Assembly: GCA_949358305.1 (NCBI GenBank)
Contig: OX442315.1
Coordinates: 24,826,427-24,890,426 of the forward strand
Reading direction: 5' to 3'
Length of the DNA: 64,000 nucleotides
Origin: Strigamia acuminata
Lineage: Eukaryota > Arthropoda > Chilopoda > Geophilomorpha > Linotaeniidae
Part shown: piece by piece, positions 9,714 through 23,600 of the stretch
How positions within the stretch are numbered: position 1 is the stretch's first letter
How the letters are laid out: each line of letters begins with the position of its first letter
Translations under genes and position numbers: made by a program
The notes under the pieces: generated by a model
Seen by the model: the letters and a program-made list of their open reading frames with translations, nothing else
Told to the model about the DNA's origin: nothing
Database searches by the model: none

Positions 9714-12700
9714 ATGTCCAGACGAAAGCAGGCCAAACCTCGAGCACTGAAACGTAAGTGTCAACACTTGATATTCCTATTTTGCACCATCGACTTGTAG
9801 CAGCTCGCATGACGGTTGCGTCGCGCTACCGTACTGCGGGAGCTAACACTGCGCTGCCGCGTGAGGACGATCGAGTCCGGCCCGTGGCGTGGCGATTTGA
9901 CCGTGAGTCCTCAAATCGCCGCTGCCCAATCGGCAACCTTGTAGCACTTGTGTCGCTTGTGCGTAGCGATAGATTGAGAAGGATACTTGCAATCTTCGAT
10001 TAGCTCGTTTCTTTCGGATCGATGTTTTAGTAAGTAATTTATAATTGTTACACGAGCAGTTACGGGTGCTGGTACGTTTATTCTTTAAGAAGAATATTTA
10101 TTTTTAGCTTTGAATAGTGCGATTTTAGTTTCTTGTCGCCATGTTGTTGGCGTCTGCTAGCGAATGATGGCGCCAACAGTTTGGATGATTCGGTTTGTAA
10201 TCGCACAGTGCATCTTTAAACATCAAAGTTAACAGTAATTTTTCTGATGTAATTAGCATTAATGTGCGCTTATCCGAATGTTGGCTTCATTCCTCGGTTT
10301 TAAATGTAATTGCAAAATGCATAAACACTTTGGAGCAGCCAGGAATGGGCATGTGTCATTAAAATTTCATTCTAATCTGTTTAAATCCAAGGAACCGAAT
10401 TAAAATTCTATTATCTTTCCAAACTTGTAGACAGCTTGCTGTTAGCATCATCGGCTTTAACTTTAATACACGTTTACATAATTCATACTCGCATTGACAT
10501 TCAATAGCGACGAGACTAGGAGAGTCATTATTTATTTTATTTTGTGCGTTAATTACGTATTAATCATTATTTTTTCGTTTAAATAGGTGGCGAATGGGAC
10601 AGTGAGTCCCTCCACGATCAGGACATGCTTCCTGATGATGTACAGAGTGATGGGTCGGCCACGGACAGATGCCTCGCAAATGGAGCAGGTAAGACGAATG
10701 ATATTTGCTCGAGTGAGTAACTTTGTTGGAGAAAATTTATTGGATGAAAACTCGTGGAATTTGCGAATAATGTAACGGGATGAATGGTGGAACGGGTTGG
10801 TGCACTTCTTGGTTTGAGAGAGGTCGAGATGAGGGATTATTGTGTGGTTGACATTCGAAGTCATTCATCACCCTTAATTGGACGCATGGCAAGAATTCTT
10901 TCTCGTTGCGTGAGCTCGTAATTAAAATTTATTAAGGTATTGTCTGTGATGTGAGCATAGTGAGTTGCTGGCCAAAAGATCTCGTTAACAGCAAAATCCC
11001 AGTTCAAAGTAAAGTTGTATTGCGGGGATTGGATGATTCAATTAGGACTCGAATCTAATGTTGAATGTTTAACTTTTTAAATGTACATGTATGTTTACTT
11101 GTATAAGTATAGCACGTGATAGGTATAATTAAAGGGGTTTGATCTGCACGGGCTGTGTTGAGACATTTCTCGAGGGATCTTTTAGTTTGATTTTGTTCGG
11201 CTTATCGTGGTCAGTGCGTCTTAAGACTTCGTTTCGAGACTCCAATTTAATTATGGATTGTTCCGATAGGTTTATCATGTTTAGAAGTAAATTCTTCTAA
11301 TCTTTTCTTTTTATTGGAATGAATTCAATTTTTCGGTGCAAATTGTAACGATTTTAGGATTACATTTAAATTTGATTTGATTAAAATTAATATTAATTAA
11401 TATATGGTATAAGGTATATATTTTTAAAATGATATTTAGTTAGATGGTTGACCCGAACAAATGAGCGAGGTTAAAAGCTCACGATTGCCTAACACCCACT
11501 GACACAGATGTCGGGTTGGAAAAGAGTTGTGGGAGGAGAACGAGGTTTGAACCGTGTTGTTTGTCGACAAAACTGATGGAATCAACAGAGGACTGGCAAA
11601 CAACTCCCTGGTCGGTGATTGCGCTCTTTCCGAGATGGGTTCCCATCAGCCCCGAGGCTTAGAGCCACTAAATAAAATGCCAAGTTAAGCACAAGTTTAG
11701 TGCAAAGGTGACTTTCTCCGGGGCACTGGCGTCTTGCAACGGTACTGCTCAAGTAGTGTCGAGGACCACCATTACGCCTTTGCTCCGTCTCGATCCATTA
11801 AAACTCTCCAGTTGGGTGGAAAAGTTTTACCAATGATGTTTTTGGGATTAAATACGTCGATTCGCCCGAGTTTGCGTCTACGGACGGCGCGCGCGTGCCG
11901 CTCGCGAGTATAATTAAATTATTTTAATGTAGTTTGGGAAAGAAAAGCAAGGAGTCGTGATTTAGCGTCATCTCTGTTTGCTTAATTACACCACCTCCAC
12001 ACACTCGTGTTTAGTTGTGTTGTGTGCGCACCTGCGAAGCTATAACTGTCAGGATATGTGGGGTCCTGATCCATTTAACCAGGGAAATCAGGGCTGGAGC
12101 TGGAGAGGAAGGAATACGAGGGTTGAAGCAAGTGCCAGGGGACGCATTCGTGATGAATATTTCCACTTTGGAACCTCTTAAAAGTTGCAAAACAAAAAAT
12201 CAGAATCCCGTAAATGAAATTCCTCCGAGGAATTTGCCTCACTCCTTCCTTCCTTTCCTTTCCTTCTCTTCTCATCTCGTGCTTGTAAAGCAGTCGAGCA
12301 TAAAGAGGAGGCCTCATTGAATATTTACGTCATAATTGCACTTAATTCCGATGCAATTTTACCCGCTTCCATTACACGCCTAGTTTTAATATTGCTGAAA
12401 CATTTCTCGCACTCAGCATAGGGGGCAACGAGTGCAACAGGGTGTTAGTTTTGTTCTTTCTTCCTCTTATTCTTCGTCTTCTTTTTCTTTTTTCTTTTTT
12501 CCTTTTCTTTTCCTTCCCTTCTCTCTCTCTGGTGTTTAATCAAATTAAGGTTTAATTTTTAACTGGGTAAAGAGAAATAAAGACGTAAAAATGAATGTTT
12601 TGGTCTATCTTTTTCTCTCCTTATTCATATCCAGGGGTTTGCTTCGCGATTCTTCTCGTGTCTCTCGAGACTGTTTTTATTCCTCATTTAGGAAAGAAAA

Positions 12701-15700
12701 TAAGGCGGGGTTCGAGTAATACAACGGGCAAAATCCTCTAGGGATTTCTAGTGTTGTTAAGAAGTTGGGCAAAGTGCTTTTGCTCGTACGGTGTTTTATG
12801 TTGGTTGAGCTAATAACCCTGAAAAGAGGACTTGATTTCTCCAATTGCTCCGTAAAGTGTCCAATTTTCTAAACATACGTCTCTAGAAACGGGTGTTTAG
12901 GGATAATTAACACTTTTTTGACGAGTTTCTATTAGATTCGAAGAGTCTAATAAAAATGTTTTTTTTTTCTTCCTTTTTTTTCGGGTGTTTTATCGCGTTA
13001 CGTATTGCTCGTCTTCCCGTTCCATTTCATAAATTGTGCATCGAGATCTTCACTCCCTCCCTCTAAATCATGTCATCGTGCTCCAATCGTCCATAAAACA
13101 AACTCCACACGCTCCATTGACGTTTTCTCCGATCAGGCGCAGCGATGAGACAGAGGGAGGCGGAGTAATTGCACCCTGTGTTGTTAGCAAATGACGTCAT
13201 TATTATTTTTCTTTTTGCTTTCGTTCGTTCTTATTTGTTAATTCATTTGGTTGCTGGTGGTTCTGTCTTTATCAGTGATACAAGATCGGTGTCAGTGCCT
13301 TGTCTGGTTTTCCTGTTGGGGGCCCTGAGGTGCCCGGTGTTACCTGTCACAGGTGATGTCTTTATTCGGCAGTGGTGCCAGGAAGGTCGCTTCGCCTACA
13401 TCCTGTAAATTCCTCCTGCTGATGTTAAATTTCTTTTTCATTTTTTGTCTTTTAAATTGTAAATTTTCTTCTTTTTTTCTAAAATAAATTTCGTCTATTT
13501 TGTGTCGTGACTCGTGACCATTCCACTCATTTGGGCTTTAAAAAAAATGGTGTTATGTTAAATAAATTAAGGGCGAGTGAAGGCGAAACTTGCCTAATTG
13601 ACCTCACCTATTAAATCATTTTAACCTTTTTATAAACATTGTGTGGTTAAGAGTCTTAAGACAGTGGCAATTAAAGGATAATTATGGTGGCTGGGGCTAA
13701 AGCTAAACAATTATAAATGCATTCTTCTTCCCGTCTTTAAACTTGGTAGGATAAGGTCAGTGTCTTCCCTCACTTGAATGCCAACTGTGCTCTTGTACCG
13801 ACGACCTGTGACCCGTGTGCTAAGAGCCATGTGGGGAGCAAGTTAAAAAAAATGTTATATATGACATGTGGTATATTTTTTCATTTTGGAAATTTATATT
13901 TGCAACGACGAGCCACTATAAATGTTGTAATTTGGTTGAAAAATGGGTAATTTTCAACGATTTTCTCATCCGGTCATAATTTTGTTTTGGGATGCAGGCC
14001 CACGCTTTGGATAGAATGGCTGCGAATTAAGCATAATAGAAAAATAACTGGCCTAACCCAATTTCAGGAATAAATTTTATTTTGATTATGGATTTTTTTT
14101 TTTTAATGTTGGAAAAATTAGATTTTTTTTTCTTTTTCGTTCTTAACGTTGAATTGTTGTAAAACCAAAATGGGACTGTAATAAAAGTTAAAAATGAAAA
14201 AAAAAAAAATTATGAGGGGCAGTCATAAAATACAATCCCTTGTGAGTTAAAATAAAATGACAAAAAAAAAAAAAAAATTATTTTCAAATTTTGAATTAAT
14301 TTTTTATTGGCTGAAAATAATAGTAATCGATCTACGTTAAGTTTAATATATATTTTTTTTAGAAAAAATGTAAGTCATCATTATCGATATCCACGAGGGC
14401 GTGAACGAAACGGGGATAAATATCCAGCTAAATATTTGCATATTTTGTTTCATGCATAGTTAGTTTTATTCATCTCCCTTCTGTGTCAGCAATGAACCAG
14501 TCTTGTATCCAGGGGAAAAGTCGAGCGCGACTGCGAGGGTGCCAGTTGCCATGGTTACGACAGCACCCAAGGGTCCCAGAGGATCTAGGCCCATTCTGTG
14601 AGGTACCTTTGTTGCTGTGGGAGTAGACTGTGTTTCCTGCGCCTCGTCCCCTGGGTCCTCGAAAGTGGGAAAAGCTTCATCTTGAGGCTGAGAGGGAGAA
14701 TGAAGGAAAATATCATCAAATTTGACAATTTGACCAAATTCGATGAAATTTGTAGGCAATGAGTGCGATTCGATTGAAGTCACAATGCACGCGAGGAAAA
14801 GAAATCCAGAAACGAGAGGTGGTAATAAACTTGATCTAGTCGATTCACGTGATCAATGCGATGCTTTTTCCTGGGTTTGTCGGGCGATAAAGTGACATCA
14901 CATCCGTAAGTCGTCAATTGTAATATCCTGGTGGTGTTGATCAGAAGGAAAAAGTGCATTGCCAGTCGCTTTCCCTCTTTCTCTTGCAGCTTTTGTGCTT
15001 GGGAACAATAGTCCTTAATCCGACGGGAGGGCCGGAGACGGTTCTTCTCAGCAGGAGATGCATCGAGGCGGGGGAGCTGGGAGGAGAACACCTGCAAATA
15101 TTAATTAAAACCGGCGACCAGCAGGTGGCCACTGCATCAGGAAGAAGGAGGTGGCGGTGGTTGGGCGGTGCCAAAAGAAGGAAGTTGATAATGGATATTG
15201 TTAAAATAAAATAGTAATAATAACAAATTTTGTCGAGAAAATTAATGACGGAAAGATTAAAACTCGACATTTTTTGTTTCTGTTAATACAAAATGAATCA
15301 CAAAAGATGGAGTCGCTTTTTAAAAAAAATTGTATTTTTTTTTTATTTAATTTTTAATTTTTAATTTTTAATTTATATTTTATACTTTTTCTTAGACTTT
15401 AATTTCGTATGGGAATTAAAAGGTGAAACATTTTCAAGGAAGTTAAAGCGCTACAGGTGTTGGGAGAAATGTAGTTGGTGATGCGCGGAATCATTGTGGA
15501 CGCAGCCTCTCTGTCCCACCCCCGGTGTGCGGTTGACAGATGGCATGCTTTAAGTGACAAGAGGTTCACCTGCATTTTTTCCCTCACTATTTTTTCCTTT
15601 TTATATTTTTCAATTTTTTTTATTCTTCGGTATTTCGTTTTTTTTTTTAAATTGGTTTGTTTGAGCAATTTCGTCTCGGAACAGAATGAAGTGCGTGAAG

Positions 15701-18700
15701 CTCAAGCTCAAAGATCTTTACTTTTTAATCGACCGTGAATTCCCAGTGACCCATGGGTGAAGAGAAGCCCGTTCGTAAAAGCTGTCATCAAACGATCGAT
15801 GTCGTGCTAAGCGCGTTGCCTGACCGTTAGCAGCAGGATCGTCCAAGAGATTCTTGTGCGCAATTTTTTCCTCTCTTCTTTCTTTCTTTCTTTTCTTCTT
15901 TCTTTCTTTCGTTCTTTCTTCTCTTCTTCATTGCCACCATTGGGAATTACTTTTTTGCGCTTCCATTGGATACCTTCCACGTATTGCTCTATTATTAAGT
16001 CATTAGTGCAGTTAGTTGGATACGAGTTTCTCTCTCACGTTATTTGCCGATTACCGAGGTCACTCACTCACTCCGTTGGTTGTAGGAACCTCCTGAGAGA
16101 CGCCGGTCATCACAAACACCTCGCTTTAGCCGATCTCCTGGGCTATAAGAGTGTGATTAGCAGTTGAGATGTTCTCGTCAACATCACAGCACAACTTTAT
16201 TCATAGATAAAAACAATATCGCAGCGTATATTTATAAGTTTTCCTTGACTTCCTTGATTAAAAGTGGAAATATTGGGTTAAAAAAATTGATTATATTTGT
16301 CATTTCTCTTTAATCTAATGATTACCATACATCTTAGTTGGTCGTTGGTGAGCCGTGTGTCGATACACACAATGATCATCATCATTACCCTATAATGGGT
16401 GCACGATGCACTAATTGTCCGGTCATTAATTTGTAAGGTGGTTGTCTGGTTAGATGAAGAAACCCTCATTTCCAGCGATAGAACACACGGTTGAGATGTG
16501 AAGGGAAGCCGAGTGGAAGAAAGGAAGATGGGAATAAGATGAGTGAGGGATGGTGCTGGTGGTGTCGACGGGGGGCGCGCGCACATCGGGCGAATGTCAC
16601 GCGCACACTAGTCCTGGCCCTTTTGAAGGTGATAACTTTATGAAAGTGCCGGTCGTGGTGATTAATGATCGTCCCCGTCAGGGCGGCGTGGGAGGGGAAA
16701 GGCGATGTGTTGCCCGCTGAGGGGAGTCCGCCGTTACGGCTCTGGCCCGCCCCCTGCCGCTGAAGACTCAATTGGACCCGAGTCACGCGGGAGGGAGAAG
16801 GACGGGTCGCTTGGGGGTCCGACCCTTCCGCCACCAACTGTGCGCATGTTCGCTTGCTCCCATGCATACATGCAAAGGCTGCAACTCGGGTGGGATTTGA
16901 GTTTTCTTTCCATATACCGAATTTGGACGTGAAAAAGAAAAGAATATAAGTTATGCGTACTTGGTTCATATTTTTCAAGGTTTTCTTTTTTTTTTTTTCT
17001 TTTTTTTTTACTGTGTTGGGGAGAAGATTTTATGAAGTTGTATTTTTTATGTTTTTTTTATTTTTTATTTTTGTTTTTTAATTTTCTTTTAGTTAAAAAT
17101 GATTCGAGCATTCAACAAGGTGACGAAGCTGATGATAATGATTTTTCGGATTCAACTTGTGACAAATATCGGTGTGAGACGTGCGGTGTTAATCTTGACA
17201 GTTTGCGACGGTTCATGGATCATCGCAATTTCGAGTGTGTTGCAGGTGAGTTGCACTCATGTGCACGTGGTATTGATCGAGTGGAAGTATTTGACATTTC
17301 AATATTAAATTTTTTTTTTTTTGTTTATTTATTTTTTTTAATTTTAAATTCTCGAGCATAAAATTTCCTTTTTATGTGCTGTTTTATTGACAGCATAATT
17401 ACAGCAAAATATTTACCACTTATAACGATTTAGTTACGCATTATCTCGGTTTTAATTTTGCTCTAATATATTACTTGCTTTCTCGTCCTTATTGTCTGCT
17501 ACCAACCATTACATTTTTTTTCAAGTTTGTAATTACTCGATTAAGTTATGACATACAAACTCGAATAATGTCAAAGTAATCTTTTTTCTATGTCATAAAC
17601 CCCGTATAAAAAATAGACTTGAGGGAATAAAGGTTTTTAAAAAAAAATTTCAGCAACTTGAAGCGGAGAATAAGTTTATTAACATATTAATGCCATTTTT
17701 CCATTTAAAAAAAATTAAGGAATTGCCTGAATCAACTTTCTCTACGCCAATCAAGTAATTGGCAGCAATTTGAAGCGAGTAGGGGGAAAAAAAAGTTGTA
17801 GGTTTTATTTGGGATCTAATTATGCAATTGCATAGTTATAAAGTAGTTATTTTGCAATGATAAGGATGAAAAATCCTCGCGAGTATGGTGAGAAAAGAAA
17901 TGAGGAGAAAAATGAAAGTGGCATTGGATTGAGGAGGAAATTAAATTCATCTTAATTTGATGTTGAAGAAAGTTTTGAGGCCAATTATGTCGAGGTCTTT
18001 CATTCCCTCCAATGTACGCACAGGGACAATTGACATAGTTAAAAACTCTCTTATCCACTCTGATGGTGACGTGTTGCGCACAAAGAGGTTAATGGAACTC
18101 TCGATGCTGCGCGCAATGAAGGGAGAAAGAAAAAAAAGGGTAAAGCGAACAGCGTGCGGGGTGCACACGCTTTCTTTTCTTTCATTTTCGGTTTGGACGG
18201 CCGGAATTTTCACATCTCCCAACGGCACCCGTGCGCGCTCCCCAGTCGATTGCCATCCACTTTCGGCGCACATATTTTGCACGTCACCTTGCTTCCACCG
18301 CGCATGGCACATTGTGAGATGATAATTTGTCGCAATTTTAGTCCCTATTAGATTTTGCCAATCGTTGTCATGGTGACGAGACCGGGGGCCATGAGTTTGT
18401 TCGGTGCCACGTCTGCGACTATGTGTATTGCCTCATTCCCTCTCTTCTGTGTGTATGTGCCGCTCATTCTATCCGGACGCGTGATTAATAATGAAATCCC
18501 TACAGGCTGAGCTCCGAAGAGAGAGAGAGAGAGTGTGTGAGAGAGAGAGAAAGAGAGAAAGGGAAAGGGAAATGCATAATTTTCACCTTTTTTGATCATT
18601 ATTGCGCTTGCATTAAAGTAATGGAGCTTTGGAGTCATATTCGTGATGCTCTGAAGAGCAGTTCAAAAATGGCTAGAGGAGAAATACGCCTCTTAAGAAT

Positions 18701-20622
18701 AATGAAGGAGAGACACTCTTAATGACATGCAAGGCAGCAGTTGAGTAATGAAGACACGGCATTGCTATCATTAAAAGAATTGTGAACAATATTTGATGAA
18801 AAAGAAAGAAAAGGAGTGAGTGGGAGTAAAGGGAGGGGGAAAAAACATCCAAACATGAGTAAGGAAGTAAATTTTACGAGCCCGCCCTTCGGTTAAGACG
18901 TTGCCAAGCCTCGGAGGAGCCCGTATGAATATTTTATCGGAATTTCCAAAGTCGTAATGTCGAAGCATTTTTCATCAAGAGCCCGCCCGGCCGCCATAGA
19001 AGACCCCCTGCATAGACGCGAGCGCCGGGGAGGGGGTCTCAACGGACCCGTGCATGCATAGTCATTTTAAAAATCAAATAATTCCGTCATGTTGGAAAAT
19101 TAACTCGGGGGCCCAGATAATTTCCGCGCCCGGCATCGGGGGACGTGCGCGTGCGCAACGGTGCCAGCCCTGAGGGTGGGAAAAAAGAGGATTGGTTGGT
19201 GCAATGCGCGCGCCCGTCGCTGTGCTTGTATTTGCGCTGCACGGGAGCCGATTTTCAGTGCGCACGGCTCCCACGAGAGCGTCGTCTGGCGGCCTGTGCA
19301 AAATTAAGACATTCATTTGGGCCCCGTCAAACTCCCACGTGATTCAATTCTCTGGGGATTCGCAACAAATGGGTTCTGGGATCGAGAAGTCGGCTCGGGA
19401 ATTCCCGAGAGGATATATCTGACCCTTACGATTCCCCTCTACCCTTCGCTTTATCCCCCTTGCCGATGGAGGGGGAGTGGGGGAAATAACAGATTGGAAA
19501 AAAAAGACGAGAAGACCAACAAATGGTGGCAGACAGCGGCCTAATAGATGGCCGTAAATATGATAAGCTATAGAAACGCAATTCTAACTCGCCATCCAAT
19601 CTAGAAACTGGGAAATGACACAACCCTCCTCCAACCGTCCTGGACCCCAGAGAATTGAACGAGACGTGCGCTTTTCATTTTGGGATGAGGATGCGATGGA
19701 AAAGAAAACAAAAGCAGGGAATTAATGAGACCTCTTATTTCAATTTCCTAAATTGAAAAAATAAAAAAAATTTAAAAAAATAAAAAAAATAAAAAAAATA
19801 AAAAAAAAAATAATTTTTTTTTTAAAAATTAAATTAAAGTTATTAAGTTTAGGGGTTTTTATGGTTCCATGATTTTTTTTTTCCGCTTGGTTTGTAGCAT
19901 TGAAGTGGTGAGGTTTGATGTAGTGAGATCCGTCTCCGGTCGAAAGTCCCATGAGACAAATGGATAGTAGAGATGGATGAGTTGGTGCTCTGTTTCTGGA
20001 CTTCGCTTCCCATCCTTCTCTCTCTCTGCGGTCCCTCGGCGGCGCTGTCATAATGAGCAGTGCTAGCAGCGAAAATAGGGTGCCTTCCTTCGGCCCAAAG
20101 GGAACTGGTGTTGTGCGAATATGGATTGCTGTGTGGGCTCGAGGGATTGGGAAATTCTGTTGAGAGTTGGGATTGAAGTTCACATAGAAAGGATTAAGGA
20201 AGTTTAATTATGTGATGATTTTTTTTTGTTTTGTTTGTTTGATGTGCGAGTTTCTTCGTTTTTAATCTGCAGGCTTGGATGAGGCGGCCACCGCCCTTCT
20301 TGTTGGAGCCACCGCCCATGCAGACATCAGTGGAGGAACCTGTGCTATGGAGACTGAAAACAGTGTGGAGTCAGGTTTGCACGAATTTCTTATATTTCAT
20401 TTCCCGGTAGATTTTGTAGAAATAAATTAATTGATTTTTCTTGTACAAAACAAGACAATAACAACAAAATCAACATTTTTTGAGCTTTTTCAGAGCGATC
20501 TTTCATTGTGTTTAAAAAAAAGTCTAAGGTGTCTAAGGTCGATGGTCTAAGGGGCATGAATATAAGTCATATAAGTCCACTTTATAAATTTATATGTGTG
20601 TATATATATATATATATATACG

Positions 20623-20657
<35 letters not shown>

Positions 20658-23600
20658 CGGAGATATTCAGTTCCCCTGGTGACCGCCGCTCGACGGTGAA
20701 TTGGGAAACGAAATGCGGCCGACTTAAATTCCCACTCCACTTTTCCATACTTAATCTTTCATAAAATAGAATTTCCCATTTGTGAAAGATGGGGAGAGTA
20801 TCAAAGGAAATGGAAAAAGAAGAAAATTAATAATAATAGAAGTAATAAATATATTATTTGAAAAAATTTCTTGGGAAAATAAATAAATATAAAAAAGAAG
20901 AGATCGATTTATTTTCCAATTAGCTGCCACTACTCTTATTGGGTCAATATACGAATTGTCAACAAATGGTCGGATTTTTGGCTCGTGAGCGGTTGAATCG
21001 GGGAGGTCACGCGATAATGATACAATCGATGCACCAAAGGATTATGATCTCTTTTCAACGCCCAACTTCACTTCTCACTTTTTTTTATCTTTCCCTTTTA
21101 CCCGCATCCGATGTTCCTTCAATTCGGTTCATCCTTTGCTTCATTTCTTTTCATTTCTTCTTCTCCCATGGCACCCTCAGTGACACAGCATGTGTCCGTC
21201 TTTGGCTATTGAAGTCCTAAGACGTCGTGCTGTTCCCGACCCCCTCCGATGTCCCTCGATTCCCCAGCCCCCTGCTGGAGGAAGCAGGAAGCACATTCAG
21301 GGACCCTCTGCTGGTCTGAGCAGGAAACTGAATCATGGGGCTGTGCCAAGCAGACGCCCCGTTGTGATCGGAAAGGAAAGGAACCCCCTCGGTGCTTGCG
21401 TGTGTTCTGCTCTTGTATTTTGCGGCGTCTGCAACAGGCGTCCAACCAACCAACAAACGAACCCACTAGATATTTCTGCTTTTGAATACTCGGTTGTGTA
21501 GTGGGTGGAGATGTATGTTTGATCACGTGACGTTGTTAAGTGCTACTAGTAGTGTTGGGTGTAGTGATTTAAAGGTAAATTGGGCGGAATGATTTGTAAT
21601 TTGTAGCTTAATTAATATATATGTGAAAAAAATGTTTTTTTTGCAATGACAATTTTTTGCTTTGTTTTTTATTTATTTTTTATTACTTTGGTTATTTTTT
21701 TTTCTTTTTCGGTTCGCTTTTTATCAGTTTGACTGTTCTTCTTGCGTTTCTTGTCTGCATAATACCATTAATTCCATACCATCCTCTCCTCCCAACCCCC
21801 TGAGGAGCTTCTTCTCCGTGCTTCGTCGATTAAATATTCACGTGGTCCCGACAACATTGCAAGGGTGGGGTCGGGATCCCCAGAAGACATCGAGGAGGAG
21901 AGGCGCACGTGAGCAAAGCCTCTGTGGGTTTGTGCCAACCCTTTAGCTATTACCAACTTGGCGTTGTCTGAAGTCTTCAGAAAAACCAGTTCTGAATTTT
22001 ATTTTATTTTTTTAGGTTTTTCTTTTTTTGTGTATTTATTTATTTATTTATTTGCATTTTGTTTGATCTTTAGAAATTTTTTTTTTTAATTTACATTTTT
22101 AACCGTGGAGGTTTAATGTTCGCATTTTATGCGGATTAATTTTAATTTCGGGAAAAAACGTATATCTTTTGTTATATTATTTTTTGTTTTGGTGGTTTTT
22201 CTTTTAATTTTTTCTTTCGACCCAGGGTGCCGCTGCACTGCACTGCATTCTTGCGCGAATGGAATGCGCGTTTACACGCGTTATTGCAGCCGCGGCAACA
22301 TGAGGCGGGGGTCCCATTGAGGCAGTCAGTCGTGAGAGGGGAGCACCTTCTAATGAGAGAAAAGGCGGGGGCATCATCCCTGGTTTTACTTACCTCGTTT
22401 GGACCAATCAAAAGACTTCATTTGAATGCCAAGATGTTAGACGGCGCAAAAAGAAAGAAAAAGTGTTTGATGAATTCCTTAACTTGGTTTTAGAATCCAA
22501 TTTTAGAACGTACAAACGTAAAAATAAAATAATTAAGGTTTGGCTTTTGTTTATAGTTGCTATTAAAGTGTACAATTGTACGGTGACGAGAGATAGGGTC
22601 TGGAGTTTTAATGAGAAGAAAGGTTGGGAAAATAGAGGCAAACAATGGAATTGGAGAACTCTCGAGGCCAGTCTAATAAATTTTTCACTTTTCCCTGGCC
22701 CCAGTTGGACGATTGCGCTCGATGTTCAATTGTTCGGTTTAAGTTGCCAAATGGATGGTGGCGATCTCTGGTAACGTGAATCAATAGTTTTGACCTTTGG
22801 TTTTTTTTTATTATTATTTTATTATGCTTGTTGTGTAAAATGAGAATTTGTAAGTTTAAAACAATTGTCTTTTAAGTTTGACAGTCCACGTTATAAATTT
22901 TAAATACTACAATAGATGTATTAATTGCGAAACTTGAAATTGTTCTATGTAATTACGCAGTTATTGCATTTGCTAATCATGAAACATTAAAGCTGCGTTA
23001 TATTAAAGTTAAAGTAAAAATCGTAGCTTTAGAAGTACAAAATTATTTGTCGAGGTCAAATTGAATAATTAGCAAAATTGGATTTTATAATTTGATTAGA
23101 AAAATAAAATTTCTCTAAATTCAGACGTGCATTTCTAAGAATTCAAGGACAACTTTCAGACACAAATTGAGATTATTAAAGCTGCATTCTGTTCAACTGC
23201 AATGAAAATAATTTCAGTTGCGACTTTGTGAAATGAATATAAAGTTTCAGAAAAATCTAGATATTCGGTTTCTTATTGCTTATTCGAAATGTCTAACCAT
23301 ATATGGAAATAGCTACAGGAAGGGGAAGGATTAAGTATCTTGTATAGACAACATATGGAAATGGAAAAAAAAAATATTTGTTTTTCAATTTTTATTCAAG
23401 ATGGGAATCTTTGGTGTAGATAATTTTTGTTTAGTTTTTCGTTAATTTTACGGGAGTAAGTTTTGCAATTTGTACGTTGCTCTTGTTTGCTTTTCAAAGA
23501 TCACAAGAGAAAATAAAGTTTTGTTGTAATTCGTTTGGGGAATTTTGGGGATCGTTTTGAGATTTCTCAATTCTTTTTAATTGGCTGCCAGAATGAGTGA

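Larger units (their letters stand above)
10689..17092 (+). other. Oaz intron 2 (6.4 kb)
   Basis: Non-coding by inspection. It mixes AT-rich stretches with GC/CpG-rich islands (around 11880 and 16560-16860) and pyrimidine microsatellites. Open frames here are short, biased to low complexity and match no family I know. Size and islands are typical of enhancer-rich developmental introns, which is an inference. Confidence 0.8.

Noticed and set aside
9027-9767. Overlapping 174-codon open frames on both strands upstream of Oaz
   Set aside because: They lie in GC-rich promoter-like DNA where stop codons are rare, overlap each other on opposite strands, and show no family motif. The minus frame also covers the Oaz first exon antisense.
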